This document shows positions 19,999-28,315 of a DNA stretch of 64,000 nt, in pieces; the stretch's first letter is position 1; the number at the start of each line of letters is the position of its first letter. The stretch covers positions 1,178,001-1,242,000 of the forward strand of contig NZXX01000001.1 in assembly GCA_002702065.1 (NCBI GenBank), read 5' to 3'. Source of the DNA: Anaerolineaceae bacterium (GTDB lineage: Bacteria; Chloroflexota; Anaerolineae; Aggregatilineales; Phototrophicaceae). The translations under genes and the position numbers were made by a program. The notes under the pieces are model-generated. The model saw nothing but the letters and a program-made list of their open reading frames with translations, was not told the DNA's origin and did no database searches.

Positions 19999-20784
19999 TC
20001 ATGATTGCGAAAGCGGAACCGTATCGACATGAATGCCCATCCGCCAGAATTCTTCAACCAGATCGGCAGGGGCCTGATTGGTGGTAATGATGTGCGTGAT
20101 CTGGTCGCTGGGCAGCACGGTGTAGGGGGCGGTGCGGCCCCATTTGCTGTCGTCGACCACAATAACCGGTTTGATGCAGCGGGCGATCATCATCTGCTTC
20201 ATCAGGACTTCGTCAGGCTCGATGTCGCTCATACCGCCGCGCAGTGAAATGCCACCCGCCCCGAAGAAACCCATATTCAGGTTGATGTCTGGCAGGGCTT
20301 CTGGCCGGCCCACAATCGACATGGTGGTCTGCTTCAGGCGGCCACCGGGCACGTAAATCTCGACGCCGGGCCGGTTGAGGAAGCTCTGGGCAACGGCGAG
20401 GTTATTGGTCACAATCGTGAGCTTCTTGAATTGTTTGAGGTAGGGCACAATTGCGTAGGCAGTGGTGCTGGCGTCGAGGGCGATGCCGGAGCCTTCCTTG
20501 ATGAGTGCCGCTGCCGCCGCACCAATCATCATCTTGGCCTGACGATTACGGGTACTGCGCAGCTCGAAAGGCAGTTCCGGTGGGAAATCGTCGCTGTTGG
20601 GCGTGCTGACCGCGCCGCCATACGTGCGTTCGAGCAGGCCTTCGCGCTCCAGTGTACGCAGGTCCTGCCGGATCGTCACCGCGCTGACCCGCATTTCTTC
20701 GCTTAAATCCTTGACGGAGACGCGACCCTCGGCTTTTAGTCGATTGAGGATAGCGCGTCTGCGTTCGGTCACAAATAATGTCAT
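19999..20784 (-). CDS. DeoR/GlpR-family transcriptional regulator of the rhamnose module
   Basis: A 261-residue protein. The ATG at 20784 is preferred; a TTG six codons upstream is possible. Residues 4-60 are the DeoR winged helix ([20 protein letters not shown], then [22 protein letters not shown]), and the rest is the sugar-phosphate-sensing isomerase-like domain, including [12 protein letters not shown], the TNNL block and VVDDSKWG. Such proteins usually repress and are released by a phosphorylated sugar, here perhaps rhamnulose 1-phosphate. The gene's 5' end abuts the isomerase promoter, where a repeated TGAAA/TTTCA site lies. Confidence 0.9.
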   Translation of the reverse strand: MTLFVTERRRAILNRLKAEGRVSVKDLSEEMRVSAVTIRQDLRTLEREGLLERTYGGAVSTPNSDDFPPELPFELRSTRNRQAKMMIGAAAAALIKEGSGIALDASTTAYAIVPYLKQFKKLTIVTNNLAVAQSFLNRPGVEIYVPGGRLKQTTMSIVGRPEALPDINLNMGFFGAGGISLRGGMSDIEPDEVLMKQMMIARCIKPVIVVDDSKWGRTAPYTVLPSDQITHIITTNQAPADLVEEFWRMGIHVDTVPLSQS

Positions 20785-20813
20785 TTGACAGAGCTTTCGC
20801 AAAGCGATAATCT
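20785..20813 (+). promoter_or_regulatory. Sigma-70 promoter of the rhamnose isomerase gene
   Basis: A perfect -35 box TTGACA (20785-20790), a 17-base spacer and TAATCT (20808-20813) give a strong promoter pointing to the isomerase gene at 20875. The spacer holds an inverted repeat, GCTTT-CGC-AAAGC (20793-20805), that could be a repressor site. Confidence 0.75.
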
Positions 20814-20842
20814 GAAAGACAATGAAACCAATCGAACTTTCA
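20813..20842. promoter_or_regulatory. Candidate DeoR-family operator
   Basis: TGAAA occurs at 20813 and 20823 (one helical turn apart), and its mirror TTTCA lies at 20838-20842. The site starts at the -10 box and covers the expected transcription start of the isomerase gene, an ideal place for repression. Assignment to the adjacent DeoR-type protein is by position only. Confidence 0.5.
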
Positions 20843-20874
20843 TTTTACATAATTTTACCAGAGGAACAAAAATC

Positions 20875-22092
20875 ATGGACTATCAGGCCGACTATGACCG
20901 GCTCGCCGAACGCTTGACGCAGGCCGGGGTCGATGTCGAGCAGGTAAAGGATAAACTCAAGCGGCAGCATATCGAGACGCCGTCATGGGGTTATGGCAAC
21001 AGCGGCACGCGTTTCAAGGTGTTCTCATGGCCCGGCGCGGCGCGGAATGTGCACGAAAAACTGGATGATGCCGCTTACATGCACAAGCTGACCGGCGTTG
21101 CGCCGACCGTCGCACTGCATATTCCCTGGGACAAAACCGACGACTGGGACGCACTCAAGCAATACGCCGCAGATCAGGGAGTCGGCATTGGTGCGATCAA
21201 CCCCAACGTCTTTCAGGATGATCAGTACAAGCTGGGCAGCATCACCCATCCATCGCCATCAGTGCGCGAAGAAGCTGTCGCGCATATGGTCGAATGCTGC
21301 GAGATTATGGGCAAAACGGGCAGCAAACTGCTGAGCCTGTGGTTTGCCGATGGCACCAACTATGCCGGGCAGGACAGTATTCGCGGGCGCAAGCAGCGGA
21401 TGGAGGAAGCGCTGGCGGAAACGTATAAGCATCTGCCGGATGGTGGGCGCATGTTGATCGAATACAAGTTCTTTGAACCGGCCTTTTATCATACCGATCT
21501 GGCGGACTGGGGCATGGCCTTTGCGACGGCGCTGAAACTGGGGCCGCAGGCGGAGGTGCTGGTGGATACCGGGCATCATGCGCAGGGGACGAATATCGCA
21601 CATATTGTGGCGTTCCTGCTGGATGAAGGACGCCTGGGCGGCTTCCACTTTAACGCACGCAAATATGCCGATGATGACCTGATTGTCGGGACGAATAACC
21701 CGTTCGAGCTGTTCGAGATTTTTACCGAACTGGTGAGCGCGGGTGACAAGGCGAAGGATGTGGCCTACATGATCGACCAGAGCCACAACATTGAGCCGAA
21801 GCTGGAAGCGATGCTGGTGAGTATCCTCAACTGCCAGACGGCTTATGCCAAAGCGTTGATTGTCGATTATAACGAACTGGCGGATCGGCAGATGATGGGG
21901 GATGTGCTGGGGGCGCACCGCATTCTGGTGGACGCCTATGAAACCGATGTGCGTCCGCTGCTGGCCCAGGTGCGTGCCGAAATGGGGCGCGATGCTGACC
22001 CGTTGGCGACATACCGCGCTGATGATTATGCGTCCCGCGTCGCCAAGGAACGTGGTGTCGCCGACGCCAGCGGCAGCGGCTACCCCGGCTGA
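20875..22092 (+). CDS. L-rhamnose isomerase (TIM-barrel sugar isomerase)
   Basis: A 405-residue protein starting at the ATG at 20875 behind AGAGGAAC. The TIM-barrel metal and substrate blocks resemble the RhaI type known from Pseudomonas and Bacillus: [64 protein letters not shown] and [15 protein letters not shown]. The enzyme turns L-rhamnose into L-rhamnulose, which the divergent kinase and aldolase genes then use, making a full rhamnose route in three enzymes. Its last 13 bases overlap the 3' end of the facing WYL regulator gene. Confidence 0.9.
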   Translation: MDYQADYDRLAERLTQAGVDVEQVKDKLKRQHIETPSWGYGNSGTRFKVFSWPGAARNVHEKLDDAAYMHKLTGVAPTVALHIPWDKTDDWDALKQYAADQGVGIGAINPNVFQDDQYKLGSITHPSPSVREEAVAHMVECCEIMGKTGSKLLSLWFADGTNYAGQDSIRGRKQRMEEALAETYKHLPDGGRMLIEYKFFEPAFYHTDLADWGMAFATALKLGPQAEVLVDTGHHAQGTNIAHIVAFLLDEGRLGGFHFNARKYADDDLIVGTNNPFELFEIFTELVSAGDKAKDVAYMIDQSHNIEPKLEAMLVSILNCQTAYAKALIVDYNELADRQMMGDVLGAHRILVDAYETDVRPLLAQVRAEMGRDADPLATYRADDYASRVAKERGVADASGSGYPG

Positions 22093-23051
22093 TTGTAAGC
22101 ATTGACGATGCTGGTGGCGATTTCGAGGATTTTCTGACGCAGATGCGGTGGGTCTATTACGGCGATCTGGTCGCCGAGGGCCAGGATATAGCCGTAGGAT
22201 TGTTCGACCGTTTCAAAATGCATCGTGATCTGCCGCCAGCCATCGCTCGTGTCGGTGCCGCGTTCGAGCAGCGGACGCACCCATTCCCCCCAGATGTCTG
22301 GCAGATTTGGCACCAGTGCCGGGTCGATGCTGACCGTGATGGGAGAGCGCGGACGGCTGGTTTCAAACTCCTGGCACCACGCAGCCCAGAATGCCATCAG
22401 GTCAAACGCGGATGGGCGTTCAAAATGCTCGGACAGCAGGGTGAGCGACAGGATACGTGCGACCCGGAAAACCCGCATGCCGCCCTCGGTCGCTGCCACC
22501 ACATACCAGATATTCGACTTGGCAACCAAACCATATGGGTAGATGACATACTCCCGCACCCTGTTGTCACTGCGGCGGTACATCATTTTCACCTGAGTGT
22601 CGTTCCAGGCGGCTTCTTGCAGCGTTTGCAGGTGCGGCACTTCCTCGCGGGTCTGAAACCAGGGGACGGCATCGAGGTGGATGCGCTGGCGCATTTGCTC
22701 GGCACGGCGCTGCTGCGCTTCGGGTAAGGTGGCAGAGAGTTTGAGCAGGGCGACTTCCAGTGCTTCGGCCAGCCCCAGGTCAGCCAGTGGGGCATAGACG
22801 CCAGACAAAAACAACGTGCGCACTTCGGCTTCGTTCAGTCCGGTCAGGGTGGTGCGGTAACTATCCAGCAGCGTATAACCGCCGCCCGGCCCATGCTCAC
22901 TGTAGATCGGCACCCCTGCCATACCCAGGGCTTCAAGGTCGCGGTATATGGTGCGCTCGGATACTTCAAGATGATTACTCAGTTCCCCCGCCGTCATGCG
23001 TCCGCGCGTTTGCAGCAGCAGCAAGATGGAAATTAACCGGTCTGCACGCAT
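22080..23051 (-). CDS. WYL-domain transcriptional regulator with N-terminal winged helix
   Basis: A 323-residue protein. Residues 1-60 are an HTH_11-type winged helix ([20 protein letters not shown], then [19 protein letters not shown]), the middle is the WYL domain ([20 protein letters not shown], with the Trp-Tyr pair), and the C-terminal part is the WCX segment. These proteins sense small ligands or nucleic acids and often act as repressors. The ribosome-binding region is a run of eight G on the coding strand, and the probable -35 box sits in an inverted repeat, suggesting self-control. The target is unknown. Confidence 0.9.
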   Translation of the reverse strand: MRADRLISILLLLQTRGRMTAGELSNHLEVSERTIYRDLEALGMAGVPIYSEHGPGGGYTLLDSYRTTLTGLNEAEVRTLFLSGVYAPLADLGLAEALEVALLKLSATLPEAQQRRAEQMRQRIHLDAVPWFQTREEVPHLQTLQEAAWNDTQVKMMYRRSDNRVREYVIYPYGLVAKSNIWYVVAATEGGMRVFRVARILSLTLLSEHFERPSAFDLMAFWAAWCQEFETSRPRSPITVSIDPALVPNLPDIWGEWVRPLLERGTDTSDGWRQITMHFETVEQSYGYILALGDQIAVIDPPHLRQKILEIATSIVNAYNQPG

Positions 23052-23059
23052 CGTTTACA

Positions 23060-23067
23060 CCCCCCCC
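23060..23067 (-). repeat. G8 tract forming the ribosome-binding site of the WYL regulator
   Basis: Eight C on the plus strand read as eight G on the coding strand, eight bases before the ATG at 23051. This tract is the only Shine-Dalgarno-like sequence for the gene. Confidence 0.6.
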
Positions 23068-23088
23068 ATTTTTGAGTGTCTTCAGCCT

Positions 23089-23118
23089 AACATAAAAACC
23101 CTGACAGTAGGTGTCAGG
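23089..23118 (-). promoter_or_regulatory. WYL regulator promoter with overlapping inverted repeat
   Basis: On the minus strand CTGACA (23112-23117) and TATGTT (23089-23094) are 17 bases apart. The -35 box is part of a perfect inverted repeat, CCTGACA (23100-23106), 5-base centre, TGTCAGG (23112-23118). A dimeric repressor bound there would block this promoter, and could also affect the plus-strand gene at 23174. Confidence 0.55.
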
Positions 23119-23173
23119 ATTCGGATGTTATGATAAATACGAACAAATGAGCGATGGCGGGGAGGTGTTCAAC

Positions 23174-23401
23174 ATGTGGGATCGTGACTGGACTATTCAG
23201 GAAAGTCGCCGCGATGAAATGCTGCGCGAAGCCGAGAAACAACGTCAGCTTGCCTCAATCCGGCGAGCGCATCCGTCGCAACGGTACTTCCTCCGTAACG
23301 TTCGCCGCCTGACAAGCCGGACATTAATTGCAGCGGGCGAACTGTTAGCTGAACGGCCTGTCGAGGCAAAGCCGAGAGTTCGCCTCAAGTCAACTTCGTA
23401 A
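23174..23401 (+). CDS. Small charged protein of unknown function
   Basis: A 75-residue open frame. The ATG at 23174 is chosen because GGAGG (23161-23165) stands eight bases before it; ATG 23147 and GTG 23111 are also in frame. The product is very rich in Arg, Lys and Glu (ESRRDEMLREAEKQRQLASI), predicted helical, with a basic tail and no membrane segment. It is divergent from the WYL regulator, sharing the inverted-repeat region, and a good terminator follows it, so it may be a real transcription unit. I recognise no family. Confidence 0.6.
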   Translation: MWDRDWTIQESRRDEMLREAEKQRQLASIRRAHPSQRYFLRNVRRLTSRTLIAAGELLAERPVEAKPRVRLKSTS

Positions 23402-23433
23402 ATACCTGGGTGCTACCTATATCCTTGCGAGCG

Positions 23434-23471
23434 CAGGGGCCAGTCTTGGGCGGCTGGCCTCTGTTGCTTTT
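23434..23471 (+). terminator. Terminator after the small gene
   Basis: Ten-base arms at 23434-23443 (CAGGGGCCAG) and 23454-23463 (CTGGCCTCTG) pair with one G-T, followed by TTGCTTTT. It lies between the small gene and the AT-rich gene at 23531. Confidence 0.8.
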
Positions 23472-23530
23472 CCCATATTTAGTTGTGTTACTATGTATAA
23501 ATAGTTCACGAATTAGTATGAAGAAATATC

Positions 23531-24037
23531 ATGAAATTTTATCATGTGGATCGACTCAAGCGGTTAGCGACTGGTCAGGTCGTAGAGTGTAACAAGGAGA
23601 TATTGGGGCTCGATAGCCTATTAGGGTATTCAAAGGTAACGCAACACGGGCACTTTTACCTGCGTGAAGTAGTACCCGCAGGAACGGACTCCAACGGCAT
23701 GAGTATCAACGGTGCTTTGGAAGTCTTTTTCGAAGCTATAAGGCTAAATTCTTTTCGCGAAAGACCATCCCGTTTTCAGTCATTGTTTGCATATATCAAT
23801 ATTGATGAAGCAATTGCTCTTAGAGAAAACAATGCAAATAACAAGGAATGTCCGATATGGGAAGTGGAGGCAGTAGAATATTTTTGCGCAGATATGAACT
23901 TGCTTAAGTTTGGTCTAAATGGGATTGACGCATTTTCAAATGCCCATAAATACTGGTCCGGTGACGGAAGTAAACAACCCTTATGGGAGTATTTGCTTGT
24001 TTCTCCCATCACCGTAATTGGCCAGTACAAAGGTTAA
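23531..24037 (+). CDS. DUF2441-like protein of unknown function, AT-rich
   Basis: A 168-residue protein with a typical beginning MKFYHVDRL...TGQVV and an internal SRFQSLFAYINIDEA stretch, then IWEVEAVEYFCADMNLL. This pattern recalls the DUF2441 family, which I believe has been linked to the ADP-ribosyltransferase fold; both the match and the link are from memory. The gene is much richer in A/T than its surroundings, as is the upstream region (many TATA-like stretches at 23475-23530, no single convincing promoter). It ends 12 bases from the facing membrane-protein gene. A recent arrival from another genome is likely; function unknown, possibly an NAD-using effector. Confidence 0.65.
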   Translation: MKFYHVDRLKRLATGQVVECNKEILGLDSLLGYSKVTQHGHFYLREVVPAGTDSNGMSINGALEVFFEAIRLNSFRERPSRFQSLFAYINIDEAIALRENNANNKECPIWEVEAVEYFCADMNLLKFGLNGIDAFSNAHKYWSGDGSKQPLWEYLLVSPITVIGQYKG

Positions 24038-24049
24038 CCGTATTACAAA

Positions 24050-25204
24050 TTAGCGTGCAGGCAAGTTGCTGCAACTGGCTGTCAGCGTGATGAATTCGCC
24101 ATCAACCCAGCCGGTCTGGTCTTCATACATGACGAGCCACCAGGTCTGGTCCGCATTGGAGGCAAAAACGGAGACGGCGGTGTCAAACGGAATGACCGTT
24201 AGCACGTCAGACTCTTCATTCGGTTCGGCGCGAACATTCAGGTTGAAGTCGACCGTTGCCAGACACGGGTTGGGCAGGGTGGGTGTCGGGCTGGGAGTGC
24301 GTGTGGCATAGCGCAACCGGGTTGGCGTCGGTGTGCTGGTTGATCGCGGTGTGCGCGATGGTGTAATCGTCAGTGTCGGTGAGGGTGTCAGGGTTGGTGT
24401 CGGTGTCGATGGTTCAGTCGGCGTCGCGGTAGGTGTGCTCGTTGCCAAAATCAGCGGTGCCAGCGTTTCAATTTGATTGCTGCTGATGTCCGCAGAGACT
24501 TTATTGCGCAGATCAGCATCGAGGTTCGCCAGCAGCAGGGTCCCCTGCAAGCGCGGAATTTCCCCTTCGGCAATCAGTGTTTCCAGCTCGGCACGGGTCA
24601 TTTGCAGGGCATCAGCCACGACTGCATCAACATCGCTGTCGCGGGTTTCGATGGCCGTTTGCAGGGTCGAATCACCGGTCAACTCCACCAGCAAATCGCC
24701 CGCATCCGCCCCGGTGACTGCGCTGGCGCTGTTAATCAGGTTGATATAGGCGCGCGTGTCCTGTTCGGCAGCAATGAGCGCTTCATCAGGTTCGCCATTG
24801 GAGGCCGTAATTTGTGTTGGGGAATCCAGCGGGACGGCGAAAAACGCCGATAGCAGCGGGACGGTCACGGTCGACAGCACCAGCAGCACACCGACGCCGA
24901 TACCGAGGATGCCGCGAGACTGCCCCAGATTGCGTGGCTTCCGCAAAATTTCGAGAATCAGGATGATGATGTCGGTGACGATGACCACAGCGGCAATCGC
25001 GAACACGCCAGACTGGATCATGCTGTTGGGTACAGGCGCTGTATAGGCCTGTGTCAGGGCGAGAATAGCCAGGGTTGTCGTCAGGAAGGCCAGCAGTGTG
25101 CCCCAAAAGCGCAAGTCAACTTTCTTGCGGAGTGTCTGAGAAAAATTGTTCAGGACAAACAGCAGCGCAAACAGCGCTCCAGCAGCCAGCAGCAGAAGTT
25201 CCAT
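24050..25204 (-). CDS. Multi-pass membrane protein with Thr/Pro stalk and C-terminal SH3-like domain
   Basis: A 384-residue protein starting at the ATG at 25204 after AAAGGTGATG. Four hydrophobic segments fill residues about 1-135. A helical soluble part to about residue 240 follows, then a low-complexity Thr/Pro/Ser stalk (about 245-310), and finally a bacterial SH3 domain with NLNVRAEPNEESDVLTVIP and the Trp pair DQTWWLVMY. SH3-like domains of this kind often bind cell-wall or surface ligands. The layout suggests a membrane-anchored sensor or scaffold displayed outside. The exact job is unknown. Confidence 0.8.
   Translation of the reverse strand: MELLLLAAGALFALLFVLNNFSQTLRKKVDLRFWGTLLAFLTTTLAILALTQAYTAPVPNSMIQSGVFAIAAVVIVTDIIILILEILRKPRNLGQSRGILGIGVGVLLVLSTVTVPLLSAFFAVPLDSPTQITASNGEPDEALIAAEQDTRAYINLINSASAVTGADAGDLLVELTGDSTLQTAIETRDSDVDAVVADALQMTRAELETLIAEGEIPRLQGTLLLANLDADLRNKVSADISSNQIETLAPLILATSTPTATPTEPSTPTPTLTPSPTLTITPSRTPRSTSTPTPTRLRYATRTPSPTPTLPNPCLATVDFNLNVRAEPNEESDVLTVIPFDTAVSVFASNADQTWWLVMYEDQTGWVDGEFITLTASCSNLPAR
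24275..24446 (-). repeat. Degenerate Thr/Pro-encoding repeat in the stalk
   Basis: The DNA here is an imperfect repetition of short units coding Thr-Pro, Thr-Pro-Ser or Pro-Thr-Leu (GGTGTCGG-like on the plus strand). It is coding sequence, not an array of spacers, and could vary in copy number. Confidence 0.7.
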
Positions 25205-25301
25205 GACATCACCTTTTCGCAGTGGATTGCCCGGCCTCATCATAAGGCGTCTGAGCCGGGTTTTCAACCGTCATCTGTTCATTATTTCACATAGTCTCCC
25301 C

Positions 25302-25307
25302 ATTATA
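25302..25307 (-). promoter_or_regulatory. TATAAT -10 box upstream of the SH3 membrane-protein gene
   Basis: A perfect TATAAT on the minus strand lies 98 bases before the start codon at 25204. The -35 region is poor (no TTGACA-like box 16-18 bases further up), so the promoter is tentative. Nothing else is seen in the 168-base gap. Confidence 0.4.
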
Positions 25308-25372
25308 TACGCAGACCGGTGCAGAAAGTTGCGTAATCGGGAAGGTTTAACGCCAGAATGAAGGTTCTAGTT

Positions 25373-27400
25373 CTATTCTTTGCAATAACGGTCGAACCAC
25401 GACACCATATGCTGCAAGCGGCTGACGCGATGTTTGGGTTCGCCGCTGCGCGATAGTTCATGCCCATCGCGCGGAAAGCGGACGAATTCAACGGTGCCGC
25501 CGCGCAGCTTGATCGCGCTGAACAACTGCTCGCCATCGCTGATCGGCACCCGGAAGTCATTTTCGCTGTGCAGAATGAGCAGCGGTGTGTTGATCGCATC
25601 GGCATAGGCCAGGGGCGAATGCTGCCACAGGAACGATACATCCTGCATCGGGGTGACATCGAACAGATCGTGGATAAACCAGGGGATGTCGGTCACGCCA
25701 TAGAAGCTGACAAGATTGTACACCCCGCGCTGCGCCACCGCAGCCGCAAAACGATCCGTATGGCCCACAATCCACGCCGTCAGGTAGCCGCCATACGACC
25801 CGCCCGTAACAGCCATGCGGGTTTCATCGACGAAGCCTTTTTCCAGCATCAGATCGACGCCCGCCATCACGTCCGGCATAGCGACATCACCCCAGGCGGC
25901 GTGCAGCGCTTTCTGGTGGGCCTCGCCATAGCCGCCGGAGCCGCGTGGGTTGCAGAAGAACACAACGTAACCGCTGGCGGCGTGGTACTGCCATTCATGC
26001 CACATCGACGGTGTGCCCGGCCCCCACATGGCAAACGGGCCACCGTGAATATTGACGATCAGCGGGTATTTTTCGCCATCCTGATAACCCGGCGGCAGCA
26101 GATACCAGCCCTGGATCATCTGTCCATTTTCCGATTCGTACCGCAGTTCATGAACAGGCTGGACCGTAACCTGATCGAGATAGGCGGCATTCATCTGTGT
26201 GACCTGCCGGGCTTCGGTCGACCCTGCCGGGCGATACAGGAGTTCGGATGGGTTGGCGGCGGTGGCCGCGACATAGGCGATGCTGTCATCCGGGCCGATG
26301 TCGAGGCCGGTTGCTTCAAAGTCGCCGCTGATCACCGGTTCAACCACGCCCGTGACGGGTGGCACCTGATAAATTTCTGCACGGCCTTCGCTGGCAGCGG
26401 AGAAATAGAGTGTGCCACTGTCGGCTGACCAGCAAAACAAGCCTGCATTCGGGCCGCGGTCGAGTTCCAGATTCAGGTCACGTGGTTCGCCACCGGCCAT
26501 CGGGATGACCGCCAGCCGCGACAGGTGTTCGGCGGGGCTGGTCTTGGGGCTGCGCTCGTAGGCGATCCATTGACCATCGGGTGATGGCAGCGGGTCGAAG
26601 TTGCTATGGCTGTCATCGGTGAGGCGCTCTTCATGGCCATCCTCAACGCGGACCCGGTAAATGCTGGCCCAGTGGTAGGGAATGTCGCGTTCCGGGTAAG
26701 CGCTGCGGGCCGTGACCAGATAGTGGCCATCGGGTGTCCAGTATGGCGCACTGTAGCCCGTCTCTGCCTGGGTGATGCGGCGCGATTTGGCGTCTTCATC
26801 ATCGGTTGCAATGATATAAATCTGTTCGTGCCGGTCATCGAGATAGGCCGTACCTTCGCGGTAGGGCATGCGGCGGATCACGCGCGGGTCCCAGCGCTCG
26901 GTTTCATCGTGTTCGCGGCGTTCGTTGCGGTGTTTGGCGTCGAGCGGATCCGCCGGTGGGGACAACTTTTCTCCCTGATCTTCCTCAGCGCGCTCGGCAG
27001 CGTTCACAGATGACAGGTAGGCGATCGAAGTTCCATCGGGCGACCATGATGGCGAAGTTGCCCCATTCTGCATTTTTGTGAGCTGGCGCGCTTCACCACC
27101 TGGACTCGTCACAGGCAGCATATAGATCTGCGGTTTTTTGTCACGGTTCGAGACAAAGGCCAGTTGTTGACCATCCGGCGACCAACGCGGCTGAGAGTCC
27201 TTGGTGCTGCGCGTCAGCTGGACAGGCGTGCCTTCTGCTGTGGGGATGAGCCAGATATTGCGTTTATAGCGGTTCTCAAAGGCGTCGATGGTTTTGATGA
27301 CGCAGGCAATCCAGCGGCCATCCGGGCTGATGCGCGGGTCTTCGACGGCGGTAAGCTGGTACAGGTCGTCAACCGTAATGAGACGTTTCTGACTGTCCAC
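25373..27400 (-). CDS. S9-family prolyl oligopeptidase/acylaminoacyl peptidase
   Basis: A 675-residue serine peptidase. GTG at 27400 is the likely start (AAAGAGAA in front); 16 more open codons upstream look non-coding. Residues 1-400 are beta-propeller blades with repeated WSPDG motifs (PRISPDGRW, PRWSPDGQQ, PSWSPDGTS). The C-terminal alpha/beta-hydrolase domain carries the triad: Ser in GGSYGGYLTAW, Asp in HSENDFRVP and His in RDGHELSRSG. There is no signal peptide, so it trims peptides in the cytoplasm. It is the last gene of the minus-strand pair with the DsbA-like gene, but a terminator lies between them. Confidence 0.93.
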   Translation of the reverse strand: MDSQKRLITVDDLYQLTAVEDPRISPDGRWIACVIKTIDAFENRYKRNIWLIPTAEGTPVQLTRSTKDSQPRWSPDGQQLAFVSNRDKKPQIYMLPVTSPGGEARQLTKMQNGATSPSWSPDGTSIAYLSSVNAAERAEEDQGEKLSPPADPLDAKHRNERREHDETERWDPRVIRRMPYREGTAYLDDRHEQIYIIATDDEDAKSRRITQAETGYSAPYWTPDGHYLVTARSAYPERDIPYHWASIYRVRVEDGHEERLTDDSHSNFDPLPSPDGQWIAYERSPKTSPAEHLSRLAVIPMAGGEPRDLNLELDRGPNAGLFCWSADSGTLYFSAASEGRAEIYQVPPVTGVVEPVISGDFEATGLDIGPDDSIAYVAATAANPSELLYRPAGSTEARQVTQMNAAYLDQVTVQPVHELRYESENGQMIQGWYLLPPGYQDGEKYPLIVNIHGGPFAMWGPGTPSMWHEWQYHAASGYVVFFCNPRGSGGYGEAHQKALHAAWGDVAMPDVMAGVDLMLEKGFVDETRMAVTGGSYGGYLTAWIVGHTDRFAAAVAQRGVYNLVSFYGVTDIPWFIHDLFDVTPMQDVSFLWQHSPLAYADAINTPLLILHSENDFRVPISDGEQLFSAIKLRGGTVEFVRFPRDGHELSRSGEPKHRVSRLQHMVSWFDRYCKE

Positions 27401-27426
27401 AACAGTTCTCTTTCTGGCAGCAGGAT

Positions 27427-27455
27427 AAAAAAGTGCGCCGCAATCCACGACGCAC
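27427..27455 (-). terminator. Terminator of the DsbA-like gene
   Basis: On the minus strand GTGCG and CGCAC (27451-27455 and 27433-27437) form a short GC-rich stem followed directly by a T6 run. It separates the DsbA-like gene from the S9 peptidase gene. Confidence 0.7.
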
Positions 27456-27477
27456 CTGAGCTTTTATGGGGTAACGG

Positions 27478-28176
27478 TTACTGTGCACTCTCGATGATCG
27501 TTCCGAGAAGCGCATACGGAACAGGCCCGCGATTATAGGTCTGGGGGCCAACGGTCACAAATTCTGGCGTGGAACCACCCGTGCGTACCATGATGGTCGG
27601 TGTGCTCTGGACATTGTATTGCAGCCCCAAACGCTGATCGACCTGATGCTGGCTGGCATCTTCGGCACAGTTCAGCAGTTCGCTGTAATTCAGGTCGAGC
27701 CGGTCTGCCAGCGTACGGGCGGTCTGTTGATTAAAGCGCCCCTGTGCGCGTCCAATCTCGAACAGCACATCATGGGCCGGCCAGAATGCCCCGTCACGCA
27801 GTTCGGCAGCGCACTGCGCCAGGCGCGCCGTGTATGGGCCATAGGTGGGGTCCGCCCCGCTGATAAACATGCGATATTCCAGCCGGGCTTTACCGGTGGC
27901 GACATATTCGTCGATCAGCTGGTGAATGTCTGTCGAGTAATTCTGACAGTGTGGGCAGGCAAAGTCGGCAAATTCGATGACCGTAATCGGGGCTTCAGGA
28001 TCACCGAGCACGAACGCACCATCCGACAACCGTTCCTGCGGGATCGATTCGTAACGAGCGTAAGGCGACCCGGATGAGGGCGCGACGGCCACAAGCTGAA
28101 TAGCGACAATCACCAGAACAGCGATGATAGCGATTGCGCCAACAAGAATGATGGGGCGTTGTTTGATTTTTTCCAT
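27478..28176 (-). CDS. Membrane-anchored DsbA-like thiol oxidoreductase
   Basis: A 232-residue protein beginning with a single membrane anchor (residues about 9-31, PIILVGAIAIIAVLVIVAIQ). A thioredoxin-fold domain of the Thioredoxin_4/DsbA group follows, with the active site FACPHCQNY and the cis-Pro block STPTIMV. It makes or shuffles disulfide bonds outside the cell membrane. ATG 28176 is preferred over GTG 28185. A sigma-70 promoter lies 36 bases upstream and a terminator follows, so it is a single-gene unit. Confidence 0.92.
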   Translation of the reverse strand: MEKIKQRPIILVGAIAIIAVLVIVAIQLVAVAPSSGSPYARYESIPQERLSDGAFVLGDPEAPITVIEFADFACPHCQNYSTDIHQLIDEYVATGKARLEYRMFISGADPTYGPYTARLAQCAAELRDGAFWPAHDVLFEIGRAQGRFNQQTARTLADRLDLNYSELLNCAEDASQHQVDQRLGLQYNVQSTPTIMVRTGGSTPEFVTVGPQTYNRGPVPYALLGTIIESAQ

Positions 28177-28211
28177 AGTGCTCACAGGCGGTAAAGTCAG
28201 ATGAAACTATA

Positions 28212-28240
28212 ACTGTACCGCATCTGCGAATCGCACTCAA
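28212..28240 (-). promoter_or_regulatory. Sigma-70 promoter of the DsbA-like gene
   Basis: On the minus strand TTGAGT (28235-28240), a 17-base spacer and TACAGT (28212-28217) precede the start codon at 28176. Confidence 0.6.
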
Positions 28241-28315
28241 CTTAATGTTTTATGAATGCCCGCGCCGTGTGTTAAGATAGAATAAACAAGCAGAGTTGGA
28301 AAGCTGTGAGACTTG

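Noticed and set aside
24275..24446. CRISPR-like or satellite repeat
   Set aside because: The repeated units are in frame and code a Thr/Pro stalk; spacing is irregular and there are no spacers.
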